64,000 nucleotides of DNA. Source: Coniferiporia sulphurascens. Lineage: Eukaryota > Basidiomycota > Agaricomycetes > Hymenochaetales > Hymenochaetaceae. The notes beneath the pieces are model-generated. The model was not told the origin of the DNA. It did not search any database and was given only the letters and a program-made list of their open reading frames with translations. Location: assembly GCA_002794785.1 (NCBI GenBank), contig NBBA01000001.1, positions 744,001-808,000 on the forward strand, read 5' to 3'. The translations under genes and the position numbers were made by a program. Shown here piece after piece: positions 35,619 through 45,930 of this stretch. How positions within the stretch are numbered: position 1 is the stretch's first letter; the number at the start of each line of letters is the position of its first letter.

Positions 35619-36665
35619 TTCATCGACATGAGAAAGCTCTGGGATAGCCCAGAGGTTATTGCGCATCCATGTTGGAGTGCGACCTCCTACTGCTCAGCGT
35701 GCTTGACGGCGTTGATCCCGGCATGCACCAGTCCATTGTCCTTCCATCCTCGAGCAGGTCATCAGATATAAGGTCGTCATTGTGCAGGAGTACCTCAGAA
35801 ATCCAAATCCAAATCTTCACTGACAAGATCCATGCTCAATGGTGGGTAGGACTTGGCACGAGGGCGGATAATGCCTCATGTTGGACTGCATGGAGATGGT
35901 GGAGGAGCAAAGATAGTGCGCATGGTGCAACTGTTCCGCATGGACGTGCTCAATGTACAATTTGAGGTATGCATATTTTTCTGCTGTTAGTGTGGAAAGC
36001 ATTGAAAAAAGTTCTTAGCTCTCAAGGGGTGCATTTCAGAACTGAGAAGGAGAGAATATGGTATGTGTGCTCCATAATCATCTCAAAACTATAGCATGAT
36101 GCTCAATTCTGTTAGCGGTCCTGTTGAGCTCGTCACAGGTTCCAATAGCGTCTTTCATGTACATGCACCCAACGCAGCACATGTATCCGGTGTTTATAGA
36201 CAGCGTAAACACCTAACATGGTCACATGTCATAATGTCCACAACGCTCTTCCGTACATGCGAGTGCAGCGGCCAGGTAATGGTTCCACCGGGAAGCTGGT
36301 TTCAAGGTGCTCTTGGATCACCAAACAACCCAGATATAGTTCGCATTTGAGTCAAATTCAAGTAAGCAGATGGCGATTCACGCTTGTTTACTGTTAGTAA
36401 ACCAAATGCGAACCACATTTCCACCGAACTATTTATACAGCTTGTAATCTCTCACACAATAGTGTGCATCGGCCTTATTCTTATTGCAATCATAAACGCT
36501 GATAAAACTATGTACATACTACACGTTAATGCCAGAATTCATCACAAGCCATATGTAGATAAAATAAATTAAGAAAGGGTACTACACATTGTGGAATTGG
36601 AATTACTAAAGGAGAAGGCTCATTGGGACAGAACAAAGACCACATATTAGTAAAATGGATCACAT
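35619..36665. other. Spacer between element E2 and NWD gene 2
   Basis: There is no recognisable gene. Short frames exist on both strands (for example 36096-36350) without family resemblance. The last 100 bases or so before 36666 are the 3' untranslated side of NWD gene 2. Confidence 0.4.
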
Positions 36666-39600
36666 CTAGTTATGGGCCAGAATATTAACCCAGGAAGGAC
36701 CACTATATACTGAGAAATTTTCCCAATCAAACTTGAGTGGACTGACACCTGGGAGACATAGAATGGACATATCAAAAGTTCTATGAAGATGGGTGTATGG
36801 GAACCAAAACAAAAGATTGCCAGATTTATCTTTCATCCACCCACCATCATCAATACTATTTGAGAGAAACTCTTTTCCCTTTTCAGGAACTGGGACTGAG
36901 CTTTTTACATCCCATATCCTCAGATTCTTGTCAACTGAACCAGATACAAGATGCCTTCCATCAGGGGCATATGCAACAGACCAACCAGAGCCTGAATGGC
37001 CTGGAAGGGGATCTCCTACAGTACTCCTAGTCTGAATGTCCCAGACCCTCAGGGTGTTGTCACGTGAGCCAGACAAAATATGTTTTCCATCAGGGGAGTA
37101 AACAACAGACCTCACCCAGTTTGAATGACCTGTGAGAGGCTCTCCTGCAGCAATACCAGTCTGAGTATCCCAGACCCTCAGGGTCTGGTCAGCTGAGCCA
37201 GACACAATAAATCTTCCATCAGGAGAGTAAGCAACAGACAAAACATGTCCTGAATGGCCTGTGAGGGGTTCACCCACAAGATTCTCAGTCTGAGCATCCC
37301 ATATCCTCAGGGTTTGGTCAGCTGAGCCAGATGCAATATTCTTTCCATCAGGGGAGTAGGCAACAGCTAAGACATGTCCTGAATGGCCTGTGAGGGGCTC
37401 CCCCACAGGACTCCCTGTCTGAGAATCCCAGACCCTCAGGGTTCTATCATCTGAGCCAGACACAATATACCTTCCATCAGGAGAGTAGGCAACAGACCTC
37501 ACCCAGTTGGAATGGCCTGTGAGGGGCTCTCCTATGGGACTCCTAGTCTGAGTATCCCAGATCCTAAGAGTCTTGTCACCTGAGCCAGACACAATATATC
37601 TTCCATCAGGGGAGTAGGCAACAGAATGGACAGAGCCTGAATGGCCTGTGAAGGGCTCTCCCAAAAGACTCCTAGTCTGAGTATCCCAGATCCTCAGTGT
37701 GTTGTCAGCTGAACCAGACACAATATGTTTTCCATCAGGGGAGTAGGCAACAGACCTCACCCAGTCAGAATGGCCTGTGAGGTCTCCCACAAGACTTCCA
37801 GTCTGAGCATCCCAGATCCTAAGGGTCTGGTCAGCAGAGCCAGATACAATATGCCTCCCATCAAGGGAGTAAGCAACAGACAAAACATAGCCTGAATGAC
37901 CTGTAAGGGACTCTCCTGCAGTGTCCTCAGTCTGAGCATCCCAGATCCTCAGGGTCTGATCAGCTGAGCTAGATACAATATGCCTTCCATCAGGAGAGTA
38001 AGCAACAGACCATACAGAGCCTGAATGGCCTGTGAGGGGTTCCCCAATAAGAATTCCAGTCTGAGCATCCCAGACCTTCAGGGTCCTGTCATCTGAGCCA
38101 GAGACAAGATGCCTTCCATCAGGGGAGTAGGCAACAGAATGGACATAGTCTGAATGGTTTAGGGGCTCTCCTACAGTACTCCCAGTCTCAGCATTCCAGA
38201 TTCTTAGGGTATTGTCAAGAGAGCCAGATACAATGTGGCTCCCATCAGGTGAGTATACAACAGAACAGATGGTGTCTGAATGGCCTATGAGGGGCTCTCC
38301 CACAGGACTCCCAGTCTCAGCATTCCAAATTTTCAAGGTCTTGTCTTCTGAGCCAGACACTATATACCTTCCATCAGGGGAGTAGGCAACAGATCTTACA
38401 AGGCCTGAATGGCCTGTGAGAGACTTTCCCACAGGATCCCCAGTCTGAGCATCCCATATTCTTAAAGTGTTGTCACTTGAGCCTGACACAATATACCTTC
38501 CATCACTGGAGTAAGCAACAGACCAGATGGAGCCTGAATGGCCTGTGAGGGGCTTTCCCACAGTACACCCAGTCTGAACATCCCATATCCTTATGGTCCT
38601 GTCAACTGAGCCAGATGCAATATGTCTTCCATCAGGGGAGTAGGTAACATACCTCACAACACCTGAATGGCCTGTGAGGGGCTTTCCTACAGCATTCCCA
38701 GTCTGAGCATCCCAGATCCTCAGGATATTGTCTTCTGAGCCAGATACAATATGCCTTCCATCAGGAGAATAACCAACCCCACAGACTGGGCTACCTGCAT
38801 TAGCTGTCCATAAAGTGGATTTCCAGTTTCTCTCCTTTCCTGAAGTAATAAGGGGTTGGTTGGAGAAAAATGGATATAATTGCTTAGCCAAAAAACTCTC
38901 AGCAGGAGCCCATGATAGTGCCGAGATGTATAAATGGGGAGTGCTGACAGATATTGGTGTGTAATTTGCAGACACCAATCTGTACAAGTCATAGGCTATA
39001 GCAGATACCATCCCAGACAACTATTCACAGAGTTGCACTCATTGAGAATAAGTTCATGTAAAATACAGCAGATGAACATACCTTATGCCATTCTAAGAAC
39101 TTCTCTAAGATATCTATACCTGATTTCACTTGCCCCATGATGCTCAGACACTCCAGCCAGAATAAAGACTTTGAATCACAAAATAAACTCTCTAATTGCT
39201 TTTGCAGTTTACCATCATTCATATCCAAGCTGGAACTAGCAAGATGATTCATCCAATATAGGCAGCTATACTGAAGATGTTGTGGAATATGCTTGGTGAT
39301 CTTAATGTGAAGGTCTGGAATTTTATCATTTGGAAGATAGGATGTCTCTAAGTCACAAATATTGAATTTCAACTGGGTAAACATGATTTCCAGGCACCTT
39401 GTGGCCATGATGGAGTCTATAGAGCTGGGTTCTGTCCAATAATCATGGGAGCGCATCTCAGTACTCATAAAATCAAGGAAAGATGGGTGGCAGACACGGA
39501 TAGCACCGTTTCGACTTTCATCTCTGTACAGAACAGCTTGAAGCCTGTCAATTGTACCCTTGACAACTGAATGGCTCAAGTCAGCTTGGACAGACACCAA

Positions 39601-41990
39601 AAACTCAAGGAGTGCATCTTCAGGGAGTGGCCTGTTTTTGGCTGCACACACAACTGCACTGAGCACAGCTCTGACAATTTGTGCATTGTATGTTCCTGCA
39701 GAGATGCCTTGGAGAACAACAGTGTACATATCATCAAGTTTGGATTCTTGGCTTCCAGCTGAGTTTTGGGCTAGAAGCCTAGAAATTGCCTTCTGCAAAT
39801 CAAGTTCTTGCTTTAGAAATCCAAAAGCAGTGGATGTCCATATGAAGAGCCCAGATGCCTTGGTTGCAAGATTTGTAATCTGATACTCTGATAGTTCTAT
39901 TTGATATTTCTCAGCACAGTACCTGGTATATTGCTGAATATCCTTTTCCACATTGCCAGAGATAATGTCAATATTGATGTCTAGAACAAGTGACCTTGCG
40001 GCAGAGCCAAGAAAGACTTTTTCTAGCTCTGGCAGTGGTCTGCTGGTAATGAATACCTTGAGCCAGGGAACAATACTGGCTATCTCGAAGAGCATCTCAG
40101 CCAATTCAGACCTGGAATCTGAATCACCACTATCATCAAGTGCATCAATGATAACAACCAGTGGCATTGGCGGTGTGTCCTCAGGAATGGCAGCAATAGC
40201 ACTCAGAGTATCCTTAAACAGTAGTTTAAATTGCCATTGAAAGCTTTTCGTGAGCTTTAGCTCATCCGCCCCTTTTACAGCAGAAAGAACGAGCAAACGA
40301 TAGGCAGCATGCCACTTAGATATATCATATGCCAGAGTGGGCATGACATTCTTCGGCTCACGACATTCAGGATCATCTCTCTTGCAGAAGAAACATCCAG
40401 CAAGCCGCTGCCGCTCCCGAAACATATGCGCAACTGAGTTCGCAATCGCACTCTTCCCAGATCCTGCTACACCATGCAACCAGAGAAGCTTCGACTCGGA
40501 AGCAGCCCATGCCTCAACCTTCTCCAAAACACTCATCCGTGTCCCTTCCAAACACATTTTCCCGATATCGTAACTAGCCTGCCCCGCAGGGTGCAACTGC
40601 CGTAGCTGAATGTCCTCCACGTGGCTCTCTGCAATCCAAAGTCAACAATACCGTAATTCGACATACATTTCGCATACCTGTGCTGATCACGGATCTCCAG
40701 ACCTCCAACTTAACGCTCCAATCATAAGCAGCCCTCAGCCTCTCGAAGTCACTCTTCAGTGAATCTATCTCGTCCTTCTTAGATGAAAACAGGTCACCTG
40801 AAAAGAGAATTCAGTATGTAATGCCGTAGATAGTAGATCTTCGCTTTACCGAACATCCCCTTTCCCGAATTCTCAACGACCAACCCGGAAATCTTGCAAA
40901 AAAGCTCCAGCATCTCCTTAACCGTCTGCCTGATTCCGTCGCTTTTGATGCGATCATGATCGCCACTCTTGATCAGTGGAAGAAATGAAGACAGGTCTTT
41001 CATGAGCTCCGTAGTCGCCTCGTGACACTCCTGTTGTCCTTTGCATTGCTGCAGCAATTGTTAGGATTTACGTCTATGCGGCGAATTTACTGTTCACGTA
41101 CCTCATACAGAAGATCGACAATTTTAAAAGCAGCCTTAGCAGCAGGGTGAACCTATGGAGGTTTTAAACGTTGCAGAAACATTGACATAAAAAGTGTAGA
41201 CGTACATCAGCCGCGAGGTCTGTAAATCTCATAAGGACGGCCACGACTTCGCCGAACTTCCCAAGGGACTCCAGGAGAACTTTCTTATTCCCGTTTGCGA
41301 TCCGTGCTTCTTCAACGAGACGCCGAGCGAGTTCATCGGTCTTTCAAGGGAGGTAAGCGCTGCGCACATTCTCAAGTCATATGATTCACTTACCGGCAAC
41401 ACAAACGTCAATTTCGCGAGGGCTCTTCCGTCCGCAGCTATGACAATTTAAAATAAGTATCCAGCGTCAACAGCCCAGGATAACATACCTTCCACGGATG
41501 TGATGCCCCCTTCATTGACGTTCGCAGACGTGATATTTAACTTGAAGTCCGTAGTGTCTTTGTTTCGATGTATCTTGCGAACCTCTTTGATCTGAATGGA
41601 AAGGTCCGCAGGCACTGGAATACGGCTGTCGTTCTATTAGCGCAGGGCTTCGGACTAGCTGTCCGATATTTCACTAACAGGTAGTTGGCCAGGACCCATT
41701 TGACAGGGCCGTCTTTCCCAAAGCGTGTGGATTTGCGCTTGTCCTCGCCTGACTTGAGTTTGACGAAAAGCGAACGTGCCGGACGGTTGCCTTTGAAATC
41801 GATTTCGATCTCTACGAAAGCAATATCGACATGAGTTCGTAGTTAGAACAAGCTTATTGCGAGCTATAAGTTACCGGTAAGGTACAAAACCCTGCGCGTC
41901 GCAATTGCAAAGTTCAGAATCAACATAGACCTTTAGTGCAGCGTCAACTCACTCTTGATTGATAGCAGTGTTGATTTCAGATTGCGACAT
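36666..41990 (-). CDS. NACHT-WD40 (NWD) protein, intact, 1,591 residues
   Basis: Eleven exons keep one frame from MSQSEINTAINQE to a TAG: 41953-41990, 41875-41891 (17 nt), 41679-41811, 41489-41625, 41394-41437, 41206-41340, 41102-41152, 40850-41048, 40678-40797, 39082-40628 and 36666-39020. Residues 10-125 resemble a C2-like module (VLYLTEIEIDFKGN), and 125-290 are helical. The NACHT domain has Walker A GVAGSGKS at 344-351 and Walker B LVVIIDALDD at 448-457. About 15 near-identical WD40 repeats (SPDGR.IVSGS.D.TLRIWD) span about 880-1530. Such proteins are cytosolic STAND switches: the repeats sense and the NTPase oligomerises to signal. Relatives such as Podospora HET-E act in heterokaryon incompatibility. 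The ligand and output are unknown here. All motifs look intact. Confidence 0.92.
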
Positions 41991-43888
41991 GTTTGTTCGA
42001 TTGGTTCGGTTGATTTGCTAGCGGCTTGTGCGAGACGACGATGGTGGTCAAGAGCGACTTGCGAGCACAGGTCACTATCGATGACAGTCTGAGAAGGCGT
42101 GGACGCCTGCACCAAGTCACGGGATCTTCCTCGTCCAATGGGCAGCCGCGCCATGATGCATACACGTGGAAATTCATAATCAGGATTCAGGCACCATGAA
42201 AGCGGGACCGGGGCAAAACTCTGTGACTGTCGTCAATACTGTGACTAGGTCAAATAGATAATATTAATGTCCTGGAGCGCCTCCGGCGATCGACTGCTGC
42301 CCCAGCTCGAATTTAAACGTCTTGGCGAGAAAGCAAGCCGCAAACGCACGAAGGTGCGTATCGTACACGTTAGAGATAAACGTCATAGATAAATGCAAAA
42401 TGTAAGAGCAGACATAAACGGGACCGAGATGTGCAGTGCTTCGGTGAAGGAGTCTCACAGTACTAGTGGAGTGACCATCCTCCCTTACCATAGATGAGCC
42501 GCAGAACATGTCGAATGCGATGCTGTCTCCACTGCAGAAGCTGCCAAGGCCCAAGGGACACGGGACTGGGTGACAGGTGCGAGGCCCAAGTTCTGAAGCA
42601 TTTTCCTGGCTCGTCCCGGAGCCGCTGGCTTTGCCTACTAGTCCGCGAGTAGGCTTGTGGAATCGAGCTTTAGGGGGGTGTAAGCCGTGAGCGTAGAATG
42701 CACGCAACGCGGGAGACAGATGAACACCCGGATGCAAATTTGGTTCCGTCTGGAGAAGATCGGCCGACGGACCACGCCTACGGCTCGGCAAATGCCGTCT
42801 GCCGATCTCTACGAGCTATCCGTGATCACCGTCGGTGCAGCCTACATGTCCATCCTCGGCGCATCCATCAGGAAAACCATGAGCGACATCGCCGAGTGCA
42901 GTGCCCCGCCTCTGTTTTTCTCTGCAGAAACTGGAGCTGACGGGCCCTGAACAAGTCTCCCATGGGCGACGACAAAGGGTACGTACGGTACGTGTCTCCC
43001 TGCCGCGGTCCCTTCCCTCGCCGACCCCATCTCCGTACCCAGCGCCTGGTCAAAAGCTCACAGAACTCAGCTGCGCTCGAGCCGTTCATCATCACCAGGA
43101 TGGTCAAACTTTAAGTGTGGCACAAGGGACCCACACGCACAATGCACATCCTTGTCGGGACGAAGTCTGTCGTCCTCCCATCCATCCTCAAATACACTGT
43201 CAGCTGCAATGAAGTCATCGCACGAGAGTAGGGGCTGCCTCTATGAGCTCCATCTCTACTCGCTCGGCACCTCTCCGCCACCGCCGAGCTCCAATGATCC
43301 GTCAATGCCGTCGTCGCCGCATCGACACGCTCACCATGCGCGATGCTAAGGACGAGCACCCGGAGGGGACAAAACACCAGGAGAAGCCGGTGGAGATAGG
43401 GCCGGTGGGAGGCACAGAAATCCAAGACGAAAGAGATCGTCACAAGTCTGCCGCTCCGGTATCGGAAGATGCGGTCCTGGGATTGGCGAGCCCAACCTCC
43501 ACTGGCGCTTAAACGTCGTACGCAAATCTCGGCCTGAGCGACGGATCTGTGCCGAACGACGAAATAAGGGCAAAAGGAAGGAGGCGGTGTCGTTGAAGAA
43601 AGTCTAGGGCGTTCCAAAGGTCGTCGATCCGTTTGAGGTCTCCGTGGAATCCAGTAGTCAAGCTCAAAAAAGTGAGATACTTCATACACCGTATACGACC
43701 GATGCTTAATGTGGGTGCAATTCACTCAAATTCGTTTTGCGGTGACAGCGTAATATATTGACCCGATCGACCCGGCTCCTATTACTACAGACTAACATGC
43801 TGGGTTACACTTAATGGCATACAAAACAGCACTTTGGCTACTTCGTGTATAGTCTGCTTGTCTGAAAAAAAAGTACCGCTCCGCGTCT
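41991..43888. other. Promoter side of NWD gene 2 and spacer
   Basis: The first 150 bases match the upstream side of NWD gene 1. The segment at 42690-43050 resembles parts of 4085-4460 and 34110-34250. A plus frame at 42687-42950 includes VITVGAAYMSILGASI, paralleled at 4.4 kb, but no family is recognised. 43111-43725 is open on the minus strand without recognisable content. 43660-43888 matches the downstream side of secreted protein copy 2. Confidence 0.4.
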
Positions 43889-44342
43889 TTAGGAGCGGGA
43901 GCAGCAGAAAGAGACGGTCGCGGAACCGCAGGAGCCTCCCGCGTTCGTGCAGCTGCCCCAGTCGTTTCCATCCGGCGTCTGAGCAGAGCTCGGGAATCCT
44001 CTGGAGACACGAGATATGGTCAATGATGCAGTGTCAGACGGTACGTGAAGGGCATGTAATCTATCTTACCCGCCGCAGACGACGTTCGAGCCTCCGTTGT
44101 ATCCGCCGCAGACGTTGGCGCCGCTCTTTGTGTCGATGACTCCGCAGTCGTTCGCGAGGATTTCAGCACTCTGAGGACGATCAAAGTCAGTAATACACTA
44201 CTGGACGGCGTACATTGGTACTCACGTCGGACGTTACACCAAGTCCAATCTCTCCGTCGCTGCAGATAGCAGACGCGAGGGGCGTGGCCGCGAGGGCAGC
44301 GATGGCGAGAAGGACGGCGCGAGAGAACTGAGAGCTGAACAT
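43889..44342 (-). CDS. Small secreted Cys-rich protein, copy 3 (intact)
   Basis: Exons 44226-44342, 44070-44170 and 43889-44000 give 109 residues with the same splice phases as copy 2. The signal peptide is MFSSQFSRAVLLAIAALAAT through PLASA. The mature part differs from copy 2 at only one residue by my reading (TSD against TSN) and keeps all eight cysteines, ending FCCSRS before TAA. Third-codon and intron differences are more frequent than residue changes, which suggests purifying selection on the protein. Extracellular location is inferred from the signal peptide. The function is unknown. Confidence 0.86.
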
Positions 44343-45689
44343 GTTGTTAAAATGCTGGTGTTGTCGGTGACAGTGAAGGTCGAATGTCGAGTGTGAGTTC
44401 GATGGCAATCTAGAGACAAGAATGACCTGCTTTTATACCCATTTCCCTTGCGCAAAGAACAAACAAAGCGCATATAAAATGTATCAAGTCAGTCATGCCG
44501 GTGTCCGGGTATGGTCGGTCTCGGCAGATGGTCCTCTATGATAGGTGGCGCCAGACCGCTGACTTACCTCAAGATCTTCTGCGGAGGTCACCCCGATGAG
44601 ATTTATTCACTGTATATCTGAACTTGTCTTGAAGTTGTGCAAGATAACGAGCAGAGAATCACCATTTCGAGATATACTGTAGGTAAGTGCCCTTGTTTTA
44701 CTTCTCAAACCAGGGATGTGTTCATTTTGCTCTTGTAGGATATCTAACGAACACAGCTTCCGGACGGTTTCCCGTTCACTAGGAGGCGCCCAGAGACGCT
44801 TTAGAAAATTAGAAAATAAATACTACCAATGATGCGTGTGACGTCCGTTGCGAGCGTCCAATGAAGCTCATGGGCTCCCAACGGAGCTAGAAGATCAGCG
44901 GACTCAGAGCAATGCCTTTCCATTTCTCTCAAACATCATATTCATCCCGGCCATAGGACGGCGATGAAGAAACAGGGACCTATTCATGGCAGAACGAGGG
45001 TGTCGGCAGAAATTAAGTGAGCAGTGCCATACGAGATTTGAAATGTGTGCGCTGACCCGGTATGAACGGATGTGTACAGCTCGGAGAAAATGACAAGACG
45101 AATAACTAGGTCACGGTTATGACAGACTTCAGCCCTTGAGGTAATTTTGGTATTGCGAGGTATAGCTTAGCGACAGAGCGATTCGGCGTGATTGGAGTGA
45201 CTCTGCCTCTACTGGGCTAGGTACATAGGGCGAGCTATGTCCAAATCTCACATGCTGGGTAATGAGAAACAAGAAGACGTGGCGATGTAGAGACACGGTA
45301 AGTCGCTCGTGAGTCGTGACATAAACTCCAGCCACAAAACACTGCCGCAGAGACGCGCCTTTCCAAATCGAGATATGTCATAGGAGGCTGTGTTGGCTTA
45401 GGTAAAGAACACTCTGCTCGGAGCTGCATGTGAACCGGCATGAAAGTGGTCTCTCTGAAACGACCGCCCGTCAGCCGCGTGGGTTGGAGCTTTATAATGG
45501 ACACTAGAAGGTACTTAGTGCTTATAATTGGAGAAACCGCGGATGTTCAGGCACTGGCAGCGGATGATGATTTGAGGCAGACAATGCTGCAATATTAATG
45601 GCGGCTCGAAGATATGAAATCAACTTGTGCGGGCGTCATGGTTGATTTATTTAAGAGTGCGCACTTCCGTATTTTGCCTAAATGCTCAT
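44343..45689. repeat. Duplicated spacer upstream of secreted protein copy 3
   Basis: It is similar to 400-1740 and 31537-32790, in the same order and orientation. A minus frame at 45235-45504 is open here, but its counterparts are frameshifted, so it is not supported as a gene. Confidence 0.68.
44431..44437 (-). promoter_or_regulatory. TATA box of secreted protein copy 3
   Basis: TATAAAA on the minus strand about 90 bases before the ATG at 44342, at the same spacing as in the other copies. Confidence 0.55.
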
Positions 45690-45930
45690 CAGGTATGGAG
45701 TCGTTGTTTTGACAACAGAAAATAAAACGAATTATAGTTTAGATGTATACAGAAACAAGTCGACGGCACACTCTTTGGCTTAATTGGCTGCAGCCTCAGT
45801 CCTCGCCATTAGCAATCCAAAGCGCCTTTCTCCCAATCTACCAGAGGAACCTCATATTCTCTCTCCCTTCACAGGATACGCCGGCGTTGGCCGACACATC
45901 TTTAACCCATGTCATTTTTATAATTGCGGT
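45690..45930 (-). pseudogene. 3' remnant of the F-box-like gene
   Basis: It matches 29207-29430, the downstream flank and last 35-40 codons of the intact F-box-like gene, and then similarity stops. It therefore keeps exactly the part missing from the copy at 32800. It is non-functional. Confidence 0.75.

Noticed and set aside
43111..43725. 204-residue open frame on the minus strand
   Set aside because: It is open but shows no motif, no splice context and no related frame in the other duplicated blocks. The composition looks like a chance ORF in GC-rich DNA.
45235..45504. Minus-strand frame in the spacer upstream of secreted protein copy 3
   Set aside because: The matching spacers at 1.4 kb and 32.6 kb have frameshifts in the same place, so the frame is not conserved.
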